64,000 nt of DNA. It comes from Roseburia sp. (lineage in GTDB: Bacteria > Bacillota > Clostridia > Lachnospirales > Lachnospiraceae). Position 1 is the stretch's first letter. Each line of letters opens with the position of its first letter. The stretch is from assembly GCA_023664685.1 (NCBI GenBank), contig JAMPFC010000003.1, positions 1 through 64,000 of the forward strand, in the 5' to 3' direction. This document shows positions 1 to 6,912 of this stretch, piece after piece. The notes below the pieces were generated by a model. It ran no database searches and had not been told where the DNA came from. It was given only the letters and a program-made list of their open reading frames with translations. The position numbers were made by a program, and so were the translations under genes.

Positions 1-70
1 ACCCTCGCGCCGCTATTAACGACCTACTCCCTTTCCAGGGGAGCCCCTTCAGCCACTTGGGTACTTCTCC
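1..70 (-). tRNA. tRNA-Ser(GGA), 3' part outside window
   Basis: Read on the minus strand, the 5' end at position 70 begins GGAGAAG, followed by a D arm with the AAGTGG..GAAGGGG pattern. The anticodon stem CTCCC/GGGAG holds the loop CTGGAAA, giving anticodon GGA. A long variable arm typical of class II tRNAs follows, then the start of the T arm (GAGGGT). The 3' T arm and acceptor strand are cut off by the window edge. It lies 67 bases upstream of a second serine tRNA on the same strand, so the two are probably cotranscribed. Confidence 0.9.
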
Positions 71-137
71 AGCTGAATTACTTCTATGAAAAAGTATATA
101 ATTTAAAAGCCGCCCGAAACGGACTGGCTTTCTGAAA

Positions 138-223
138 CGGAGAAGGTGGGATTCGAACCCACGGCCCCTTTCGGAGTCACCGGTTTTCAAGACCGGCTCC
201 TTAAACCACTCGGACACCTCTCC
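138..223 (-). tRNA. tRNA-Ser(UGA)
   Basis: On the minus strand the acceptor strand GGAGAGG pairs with CTTCTCC, followed by discriminator G. The anticodon stem CCGGT/ACCGG encloses CTTGAAA, giving anticodon TGA. The long variable arm identifies class II serine tRNA. The T loop reads GGTTCGAATCC. CCA is not encoded. About 120 bases separate it from tsaD. Downstream of it on the same strand lies the tRNA-Ser(GGA) at the window edge. Confidence 0.95.
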
Positions 224-345
224 AAATGCTGCTTGAACAGTATAACAAAATAACCGTCTCTTGTCAATCATTTTTTCCAGATTCCACGAAATTGATTCCA
301 CAGAATGACCCCAGAATCCACGGAAAACCTCTGATTCCCCTCACA

Positions 346-1371
346 TCAGGTCTCCCCTAGTTTCAATCCCGGGACTGCATTGAGATCCCAGCCATCCCGC
401 CGCCCGCGGATAAATTCGTAGTATCCCGCCGCCCCGATCATAGCCGCATTATCCGTACAAAACACCGGTTCCGGATAATAGAGCGAGTACCCGTTTTCCT
501 TACAGGACTCCTGCATCTTCGCGCGAAGCCCATTATTGCAGGCGACTCCCCCTGCCATTGCAATCTTGCTGACACCAAAATTTTTGGCCGCAAGCATTGT
601 ATGCGCTGTCAAAACGTCTGTGACCGCTTCCTGAAAAGAAGCGGCAATATCCGCCTGAGAATACGGGATGCCTTTCATGTTACAGCCATTGATATAATTT
701 AGAACAGCAGATTTTACGCCGCTAAAACTAAAATCATAAGGGGCGCCTTCTACAGAGGCTCTCGGAAACGGTATGGCGTCTTTATCGCCTCTAGGTGCGA
801 GTTCATCGATCTTCGGGCCGCCCGGATAACCAAGCCCAATCGATCTTGCGACTTTATCAAAGGCTTCTCCGGCGGCATCATCCCTCGTCCTTCCGATGAT
901 ATCATATTTTCCATAATCCTGTACCATAACAAGATGGCTGTGTCCCCCGGATACGACCAGACAGAGAAAGGGCGGTTCTAACTCCTTATGACAAATGTAA
1001 TTGGCAGAAATATGCCCTTCGATGTGATGTACGCCGACGAGCGGCTTACCTGCCGCATAGCTGATCGCTTTCGCTGTCCCCACGCCCACTAGAAGCGCAC
1101 CCACGAGTCCCGGCCCATAGGTGACGCACACACCATCCACTTCCTGTATGGTAAGTTCCGCCTCCCTGAGCGCCTGTTCGATCACCTGATTTATCTGCTC
1201 GACATGCTTTCTGGAGGCAATCTCCGGAACAACTCCTCCATACAATTTATGTAGATCGATCTGGGAAGCGATCACATTTGACAAAACTTCCCTGCCATTT
1301 ACTACGACCGCTGCTGCTGTCTCATCACAAGAACTCTCGACTGCCAACAGCCGGATATCTTTTTCCGCCAT
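346..1371 (-). CDS. tsaD: tRNA N6-adenosine threonylcarbamoyltransferase TsaD
   Basis: TsaD transfers the threonylcarbamoyl group onto A37 of ANN-decoding tRNAs in the cytoplasm, working with TsaB and TsaE. The ASKHA-fold N terminus ([15 protein letters not shown]) and the metal-binding HIEGH motif near residue 110 are both present, as are the glycine-rich GGVACN and the C-terminal DNAAMIG motif. Length is about 341 residues, normal for the family. I chose the ATG at 1371 because GGAG lies seven bases upstream. An in-frame GTG at 1395 has no ribosome site. tsaB and tsaE lie 2 kb upstream on the same strand, so three of the four usual t6A genes are clustered here. TsaC is not in the window. 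Confidence 0.96.
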   Translation of the reverse strand: MAEKDIRLLAVESSCDETAAAVVVNGREVLSNVIASQIDLHKLYGGVVPEIASRKHVEQINQVIEQALREAELTIQEVDGVCVTYGPGLVGALLVGVGTAKAISYAAGKPLVGVHHIEGHISANYICHKELEPPFLCLVVSGGHSHLVMVQDYGKYDIIGRTRDDAAGEAFDKVARSIGLGYPGGPKIDELAPRGDKDAIPFPRASVEGAPYDFSFSGVKSAVLNYINGCNMKGIPYSQADIAASFQEAVTDVLTAHTMLAAKNFGVSKIAMAGGVACNNGLRAKMQESCKENGYSLYYPEPVFCTDNAAMIGAAGYYEFIRGRRDGWDLNAVPGLKLGET

Positions 1372-1407
1372 CTGTTTTCTCCGTTCAAATACCACTAAAG
1401 ACCTGTC

Positions 1408-2034
1408 CTAACTCTCCTGCTTTTCAGCATCCGTATCCTTTTTAAAAGCAAGTATTTTCCAGTTGTTATTCTCCTTTACCAGAACGTAACTCTGGAACGA
1501 TTTTGAATAATTTCCTTTCTCGCTCATAAAAAAGGACATCTGGACATAAGCGCACTCTTTGCCCTCAATTTCCTTATACTTTATGGAACTGTTTTTATCC
1601 ACCGAATAATTGACGATTTTCCTCTTTTTTGAGGTGAACTCTTTCAGTTCGCCCAACAGATTCTTTTTTTGCTCTTCTGGAGAATTTTGATCCAAGAGAT
1701 TCGTACTGTACAGCATCCGGATCTGCGTGAGCAGCTTCTCGACATCCTCATCTGCCAGACCGTCCGCATTATACATGCACTGGCAGATCCGTCCATATAA
1801 TTTCATGACCTCAGCAGGAGTCTCCGGATACGCCACTTCCAGATCTTTTGTCGAAAGTTTTTCGATCTCCGAGGACGCATTTGAACCCCATTCGGATTTA
1901 TCACCATTTTTATGCTGATAATACACAAACATAATGCCAATTACGATAATACACACAACTCCCGCAAATACACTCATGTTTTTCGCCATTTTCTGCGCAG
2001 GAGTTTTCCTGCCTGTTGATTTTCTTCTCTGCAT
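1408..2034 (-). CDS. Membrane-anchored protein of unknown function, possible NTF2-like C terminus
   Basis: I do not recognise a named function. The 208-residue protein has a basic N terminus (QRRKSTGRK), one transmembrane helix at about residues 20-42 (VFAGVVCIIVIGIMFVYY), then an extracytoplasmic domain of about 160 residues. The C terminus (YVLVKENNNWKILAF) has the pattern of a closing strand of the NTF2-like fold, which is only a suggestion. The ATG at 2034 is preceded by AGGAGG. A longer reading frame up to 2106 would overlap the rnz 3' end and has no ribosome site. It sits between rnz and tsaD on the same strand and is probably cotranscribed with them. Confidence 0.8.
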   Translation of the reverse strand: MQRRKSTGRKTPAQKMAKNMSVFAGVVCIIVIGIMFVYYQHKNGDKSEWGSNASSEIEKLSTKDLEVAYPETPAEVMKLYGRICQCMYNADGLADEDVEKLLTQIRMLYSTNLLDQNSPEEQKKNLLGELKEFTSKKRKIVNYSVDKNSSIKYKEIEGKECAYVQMSFFMSEKGNYSKSFQSYVLVKENNNWKILAFKKDTDAEKQES

Positions 2035-2092
2035 ACCTTTTTCCTCCTTTCGCACACGCCTTTGGTTTCGCTGACTGATTTCAAATTTCTGC

Positions 2093-3004
2093 TCAGTCCG
2101 GTTCAAAATTCAGCTCTTTGCACATCCGGTCTTTTCCCGGGAGTGCATTTGGAAATATCCTGCACACCTCATCCATATAATTCTCCGGCCGGATCAGAGA
2201 GGGGCTGTAGTGTGTCAGCCACATTTCCGAAACTTCTGCCTTTGCCGCCAGACTTGCCGCCTCATAAAATGTCATGTGCTTCTTTTCCTTTGCACTCGCT
2301 GCTTTTTCCTTTTCACCGTACATTCCCTCGCAGATAAACAGATCCGCCCGGCGGGCATTCTCTGCGATCCCCGGGGTCGGCCTGCTGTCCGTGCAGTATG
2401 TCACCTTAATTCCTTTCCGCTCCGGCCCAAGCACCATATCAGCAGTATAAGTCACCCCATCGATTTCCACGCTCGCATTCTTCTGCAGGGGACTCCAAGC
2501 CTTCATAGGAACGTTATTTGCCTTCGCCTTCTCCATGTCAAAGCGCCCGCTGCGTCTGATCTCTATCGTATATCCATAGCATACCACATTATGGTTCACC
2601 TTAAAAGCCAAAATATGATATCCGTTAAAATTAAATTCTTCTTTTTCTCCCTCAATCTCAATATAGTTGATCTTAAACGGAAGTCCCTGCGCAATCACAA
2701 GCAGGGACTGAACAACTTTTTTCAGTCCCTTTGGCCCTACGATCGTCAGCGGATTTGTCCGCTCGGCATTTCCCATCGAAAGAAGCAGGCCCGGCAGCCC
2801 GCTGATATGGTCTCCATGAAAATGTGTAATACAGATTACATCAATGGGATGGAAACTCCATCCCTGCTCCCGTATGCTCACCTGAGTCCCTTCCCCGCAA
2901 TCGATTAGAAGACTGCTTCCATTATACCTCGCCATAAGCGCAGTCAGCGCGCGGCGCGGCAGGGGCATCATTCCGCCCGTTCCAAGTAAACATACATCCA
3001 GCAT
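2093..3004 (-). CDS. rnz: Ribonuclease Z (tRNase Z)
   Basis: RNase Z is the endonuclease that removes 3' trailers from tRNA precursors. It is needed here because several tRNAs in this window do not encode CCA. The 303-residue protein starts LLGTGGMMPLPRR. It carries the metallo-beta-lactamase zinc motif HFHGDHISGL near residue 61, later histidines (NHNVVCYGY), the CTDSRPT motif and the C-terminal LTHYSPSL. Length is typical of the bacterial short form. The ATG is preceded by AGGAGG (TAGGAGGATGTTATG). It lies immediately upstream of the membrane protein and tsaD. Confidence 0.96.
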   Translation of the reverse strand: MLDVCLLGTGGMMPLPRRALTALMARYNGSSLLIDCGEGTQVSIREQGWSFHPIDVICITHFHGDHISGLPGLLLSMGNAERTNPLTIVGPKGLKKVVQSLLVIAQGLPFKINYIEIEGEKEEFNFNGYHILAFKVNHNVVCYGYTIEIRRSGRFDMEKAKANNVPMKAWSPLQKNASVEIDGVTYTADMVLGPERKGIKVTYCTDSRPTPGIAENARRADLFICEGMYGEKEKAASAKEKKHMTFYEAASLAAKAEVSEMWLTHYSPSLIRPENYMDEVCRIFPNALPGKDRMCKELNFEPD

Positions 3005-3036
3005 AACATCCTCCTAAAACAACGGTATGTTACACA

Positions 3037-3273
3037 TCAATCCATCGCGATGCTCTTTTCCGTGATCTCAATCGGAACCACAAATTCCTGAACAAGCTCA
3101 TCATAACATTTCTCACAAAGATTAAACCGGTGAACCGCCAGATCTTTTCTGGAAAAGTATCCCCATTCCTTTGTTATAAAAAGCCCGTCCTCGTGTAATA
3201 TACCATTTTTATTTTCTAATTCTTTTCCACACTTATTGCATATAACTTTTTGTTTTTCCATATTTTTCACCAT
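3037..3273 (-). CDS. Small zinc-ribbon-like protein
   Basis: This 78-residue protein has two CxxC pairs, CNKCGK near residue 12 and CEKCYD near residue 53. The spacing is typical of a small treble-clef or zinc-ribbon fold. Its function is unknown and I do not recognise the family. The ATG at 3273 has only a weak GAAAGA ribosome site; a second ATG at 3261 is also possible. Upstream are a TATAAT box (3345-3350 on the opposite strand) and a perfect 18-bp palindrome (3313-3330), so the gene probably has its own controlled promoter. It is not clearly part of the rnz-tsaD transcript, although it is only 32 bases upstream of rnz. Confidence 0.8.
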   Translation of the reverse strand: MVKNMEKQKVICNKCGKELENKNGILHEDGLFITKEWGYFSRKDLAVHRFNLCEKCYDELVQEFVVPIEITEKSIAMD

Positions 3274-3312
3274 TCTTTCGTAATTCTATCTATCCCCGCA
3301 TAATATTTTTCC

Positions 3313-3350
3313 ACTCTGTCATGACAGAGTTTCCTGTAAGATAGATTATA
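3313..3350 (-). promoter_or_regulatory. Candidate promoter -10 box with 18-bp palindromic operator
   Basis: ACTCTGTCATGACAGAGT at 3313-3330 is a perfect palindrome. On the minus strand a TATAAT box (complement of 3345-3350) lies 14 bases before it, so the palindrome would start at about the expected transcription start. No good -35 hexamer is visible 17 bases upstream. The placement is that of a repressor operator for the small zinc-ribbon gene. The cognate regulator is unknown. Confidence 0.5.
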
Positions 3351-3401
3351 CTGGACATGGCCGCTTTTTTCTACTTGTAAAAATATGAAAAAATGTTATT
3401 T

Positions 3402-4103
3402 TTATGAACTTTTTTCCATGCGTTCCCGCTCTGCCTGTGACTTACGCAGATAAACCGGAACAAATTCCTCCGCCCGCACAAACTTTTTTTGCTCAAAAAG
3501 AAACTCACCGAGCGACGCCACACTTACACCCCTCTGATAACGGTCTTTCGGGGCGGCAAATTTTACCGCACACTCTGCCTGCTCACGGATCGCCATTTCA
3601 AACACCGGTACGCCATCCCCTAAAAATGTAATTTCCTCACCGATAGCATTGATACGGGAAATCACACTCCCAATCTCCTCCACGTCCGGCTCTGTAATGA
3701 TTTCAGGAAGCCCTTCCGTGATCCGGTAGATTCCAAAATATGTCTGGTTTCTTCTGGCATCCATGATCGGACATACGAGTTTCCCCGCCTCCTGAATATT
3801 GGCGGCAAGCCCCATCAGCGAAGATACGGGGACGATTGGTATGCCGAACGTCCATGCAAGCCCCTTTGCAGTAGAGGCGCCGATCCTCAGTCCGGTAAAA
3901 GAACCCGGCCCCGCCGACACAGCGATAGCATCTAGCTCCGCCGGAGAAATTTCCGCCATCTCAAGCAGATCAGAAATCATGGGCAGAAGTGTCTGGGAAT
4001 GTGTCTTTTTGTTATGGATCGTATATTCCCCGACAAGGATACCGTCTGACATAATAGCTGTCGAGGCTGTCAAGCCCGAACTTTCAACACTTAATATTTT
4101 CAT
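3402..4103 (-). CDS. tsaB: t6A biosynthesis protein TsaB
   Basis: TsaB is the ASKHA-fold partner that dimerises with TsaD and is needed for threonylcarbamoyladenosine synthesis. The 233-residue protein has the N-terminal LSVESSGLTASTAI and the family motif AVSAGPGSFTGLRIGASTAKGLA near residues 61-83, written here only as a location. Its start overlaps the tsaE stop in an ATGA arrangement, with an AAAGGAG ribosome site inside tsaE. Translation of the two is therefore probably coupled. Confidence 0.95.
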   Translation of the reverse strand: MKILSVESSGLTASTAIMSDGILVGEYTIHNKKTHSQTLLPMISDLLEMAEISPAELDAIAVSAGPGSFTGLRIGASTAKGLAWTFGIPIVPVSSLMGLAANIQEAGKLVCPIMDARRNQTYFGIYRITEGLPEIITEPDVEEIGSVISRINAIGEEITFLGDGVPVFEMAIREQAECAVKFAAPKDRYQRGVSVASLGEFLFEQKKFVRAEEFVPVYLRKSQAERERMEKSS

Positions 4104-4558
4104 TGCGGCTCCTTTCCCTGACCATTCCTGTCTCCGGCTTCCTCTATCGTTATCCTCCGATAATCAAATCCTTTTTCCAGATCTTTTTCAATGCGGATGC
4201 TGCCACACTTCTCCGGAAGGATTTCTTTGATGCGGGAAGCCCACTCGATGAGGCATACTCCCTCGCCAAAAAAATAGTCCTCGTATCCAAGATCATACAT
4301 TTCCTCCACATCACCGATGCGGTATACATCAAAATGATAAAAGGGAAGCCTTCCCTCCGTATACTCCTGAAGAATTGTAAATGTCGGGCTTGTAACCGGC
4401 TCGCTGATCCCGATCCCCTCTGCAAATCCTTTCGTAAAAACCGTTTTTCCAACACCCAGATCTCCGTGGAGAAGATAAATCTGTCCCCTCGCAGCCCGCT
4501 CTCCGATCTCCTTTCCAAGTACAAAGGTATCTTTTTCGCAAAAACTCTCGTATGTCAT
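4100..4558 (-). CDS. tsaE: t6A biosynthesis ATPase TsaE
   Basis: TsaE is the P-loop ATPase that drives the TsaBDE cycle. The Walker A motif is HGDLGVGKTVF, followed by SPTFTI and later DVYRIGD and LIEWASR, all characteristic of TsaE. The ATG at 4558 overlaps the TGA of the upstream gene (ATGA), with AAGGAGAAAACCAG just before it. This gives 152 residues, a normal length. A longer frame beginning at 4699 would lie inside the upstream gene and is unsupported. Confidence 0.95.
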   Translation of the reverse strand: MTYESFCEKDTFVLGKEIGERAARGQIYLLHGDLGVGKTVFTKGFAEGIGISEPVTSPTFTILQEYTEGRLPFYHFDVYRIGDVEEMYDLGYEDYFFGEGVCLIEWASRIKEILPEKCGSIRIEKDLEKGFDYRRITIEEAGDRNGQGKEPQ

Positions 4559-5043
4559 CTGGTTTTCTCCTTCGCCATCTTTGCGACCGCGATATAGTGA
4601 TCGCCGCATTCTGACTTCGGGATGATCAGCGCTGACACTGAGTTCATATAAATATACATCGCCTCTTTCGCAGTGACTACTTTCCGGATATTTTTCCATT
4701 CGATATTTACCGTACCGGCTATATTTTCAACCTCAATGCCCTCTTCCGAAAATTTATAGTGAAATGGCTCGCGAAATGCCCCTTTTTTGAGCTGTTCCCA
4801 TCCCTTCATCAGCAATGTGACGGGCTGGATCACGGTAAACATAAGTCCAAGAAAAATAAGGATCACTCTCTGCGGATTTCCAAAATATTTCCAAAATACG
4901 ATCAGTCCGACGATTGCCGCAATGCTGATCAAAAGCCCGATCACTCCGCCTGCCCGCAAAAAGTTATTCCTGATAAGAAAATGATTTAATGTCTTTTTGT
5001 CGAGCTGAACATCCAGCTCGATCACTCCGCTGTCTCTATCCAT
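4555..5043 (-). CDS. YcxB-like membrane protein
   Basis: This 162-residue protein has two transmembrane helices at about residues 32-52 and 60-78. A C-terminal soluble domain follows (FHYKFSEEGIEVENIAGTVN region, then IEWKNIRKVV and IIPKSE), matching the PH-like YcxB family. The molecular role of this family is not established. The ATG is preceded by AGGAGG (GTAGGAGGATTTATCAG). It is the first gene of a tightly overlapping unit with tsaE and tsaB, which may be simple operon convenience. Confidence 0.8.
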   Translation of the reverse strand: MDRDSGVIELDVQLDKKTLNHFLIRNNFLRAGGVIGLLISIAAIVGLIVFWKYFGNPQRVILIFLGLMFTVIQPVTLLMKGWEQLKKGAFREPFHYKFSEEGIEVENIAGTVNIEWKNIRKVVTAKEAMYIYMNSVSALIIPKSECGDHYIAVAKMAKEKTR

Positions 5044-5106
5044 TCTGATAAATCCTCCTACTGTGTGTTTTTATTTTATAAAACTTAACACAAAAAGTCA
5101 ATAACC

Positions 5107-6519
5107 CTACATCAGCCGCCACCCGGGATGATATTTATTTTTCAGCGAGATGCCCGTCAGCTTTCCCCACCCCAGAGGATAACCATCCACACACACAAGA
5201 AGCCAGCCGCCAGAACCCCCGGCCTCGGAAATCTCCTCTTCCGAAAGTACCAGTGTCTCTCCTTTCAGATAACGGAACACCCTGTCATCCTCTGCCGCAA
5301 GATCCAGAGTTCTCTTATAATCTTCCTTTTTTAGTGCCATCGCAAGCGACTGGCTCGGCTCAAAACGTTTTTTCTTGATCTCGCCCAAAAACAAGCCGCT
5401 GCGAAGGAAGCGAAGCCCCCGCATCTGCGGAAGGTTTTCCGGCATATAATAAAGCATCCCATTTTTGCTCTCAATCCGCTCATCCGCAAAGCTCCGGTTC
5501 AAGCTTTCGGAAAATGCCTCAAATAATTCTTTCTCTACGCCCTTCAAACCACTTCGTTTTTCCTTGTGGGACATAGCCCTTTTATGGGCAATATTTTTTC
5601 CGGACGCCGCTTCTCCTTTTTGGAACAATGCCAGAAAATGGCCCTCCCCATCCAGTTTGTGCGGAAATATCCGGACGCACTTTTTGATCTCCGGATCCAA
5701 ACTCCCGATCAACTCCGGATTCCCTTTTACAAATCCACTGTAGCCCTCCATCTCCACCAGTCTCAGCTCAGGATCGAGAGAAAGAAGATATTCCACACTC
5801 CCCTCATCCTCCAATGGGGAAAAGGTACAGGTAGAATATAAAAGCATACCGCCCTCCTTTAAAAGAAGAAGCGCCTGCTCGAGTATCTCGCGTTGAAGTC
5901 CGCTGTAAAATTCTGGGCCATTCTGCTCCCATGCCTTTATCATAGAGGGTTCTTTACGAAACATCCCCTCGCCCGAACACGGCGCATCAATCAGTATTTT
6001 ATCGAAAAAACCGAAAAAGTATTTGCCAAGTTTTGCCGGATTTTCCGTCACAATAAAACTGTTCTCCACACCGAACAGTTCGATATTTTTTAAGAGCGCC
6101 TTTGCCCTCTTGCTGCTGATATCATTCGCCACAAGGATTCCTGTCCTGCCTAATTTTGCCGCAAGCTCCGTAGCTTTCCCGCCCGGCGCAGCACAGAGAT
6201 CGAGAACCGCATCTCCCGGCTCGACCGGAAGCCTTGAAGCCGGCGTCATGGCGCTTGGGTCTTGAAGATAATATAGCCCGGCAAAATAATAGGGATGTTT
6301 CGCCGGCTGAACACCCTCTTCATAATAAAAACCATTCTTTACATAAGGAATCCTCCTCAATTCAAAAGGGCAGATCCTTTCAAATTCCGAAACGGAAATC
6401 TTGGATGTATTCACGCGGAGACCGTATTTTCTCCGGTCGTTCATCGAAGCAAGGTATGCCTCGTATTCATCTCCGAGGATTCTCTTCATTTCCTCACAAA
6501 ACTTCTGGGGTAAATCCAT
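5107..6519 (-). CDS. rsmF: RsmF/NOL1-NOP2-Sun family rRNA m5C methyltransferase
   Basis: This is a SAM-dependent RNA cytosine-C5 methyltransferase, probably acting on 16S rRNA. The SAM motif CAAPGGKATELA is near residue 110. The catalytic cysteine motif DAPCSGEGMFR and the second cysteine STCTFSPLEDE are both intact. The C-terminal 150 residues match the RsmF-type RNA-binding region (PUA-like). Length is 470 residues. The ATG at 6519 follows GGAGG inside the 3' end of cdd, so the two genes overlap by 26 bases and are likely coupled. The exact rRNA position cannot be told from sequence alone. Confidence 0.92.
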   Translation of the reverse strand: MDLPQKFCEEMKRILGDEYEAYLASMNDRRKYGLRVNTSKISVSEFERICPFELRRIPYVKNGFYYEEGVQPAKHPYYFAGLYYLQDPSAMTPASRLPVEPGDAVLDLCAAPGGKATELAAKLGRTGILVANDISSKRAKALLKNIELFGVENSFIVTENPAKLGKYFFGFFDKILIDAPCSGEGMFRKEPSMIKAWEQNGPEFYSGLQREILEQALLLLKEGGMLLYSTCTFSPLEDEGSVEYLLSLDPELRLVEMEGYSGFVKGNPELIGSLDPEIKKCVRIFPHKLDGEGHFLALFQKGEAASGKNIAHKRAMSHKEKRSGLKGVEKELFEAFSESLNRSFADERIESKNGMLYYMPENLPQMRGLRFLRSGLFLGEIKKKRFEPSQSLAMALKKEDYKRTLDLAAEDDRVFRYLKGETLVLSEEEISEAGGSGGWLLVCVDGYPLGWGKLTGISLKNKYHPGWRLM

Positions 6520-6895
6520 ATGGCAAAAGTTCCTCCAACTTTCTCACTTCGTATTCGTCCTCCGAAATGGCGATCACCACCTCAAATTCGTCTGGCTTAC
6601 AAAATTCCAACATCACCTGAAGACACACGCCGCATGGAACCGTTCGTTTTAACGTCTTTCCTGCCGTTCCGCCCACGACTGCGATCCTTACAAATTTTTT
6701 CTGTCCCTCACTGACCGCCTTAAAAAAAGCAGTCCTCTCCGCACAACATGTAGGCGTAAATGACACGCTTTCGATGTTGCAGCCGGTATAAACACTTCCA
6801 TCCGCTGCAAGAAGCGCCGCCCCCACTGCAAAGCCGGAATATGGACAATACGAATGTTCTCTGGCAATAATTGCCTGTCTGATCAATTCCTTCAT
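6494..6895 (-). CDS. cdd: Cytidine deaminase
   Basis: Cdd deaminates cytidine and deoxycytidine to uridine forms in pyrimidine salvage. The 133-residue protein has the zinc-binding, catalytic motifs CCAERTAFF (Cys and Glu) near residue 50 and PCGVCLQVM near residue 86. It also has the N-terminal HSYCPYSGFAVGAAL signature. This is the short homotetrameric form. The ATG is preceded by AAAGGAAATT. It overlaps the downstream rsmF gene. Confidence 0.96.
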   Translation of the reverse strand: MKELIRQAIIAREHSYCPYSGFAVGAALLAADGSVYTGCNIESVSFTPTCCAERTAFFKAVSEGQKKFVRIAVVGGTAGKTLKRTVPCGVCLQVMLEFCKPDEFEVVIAISEDEYEVRKLEELLPYGFTPEVL

Positions 6896-6912
6896 AATTT
6901 CCTTTCTTTCTG

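Noticed and set aside
238..345. Degenerate GATTCCAC repeats downstream of tsaD
   Set aside because: Three or four loose matches with irregular spacing; too weak for a CRISPR or binding array.
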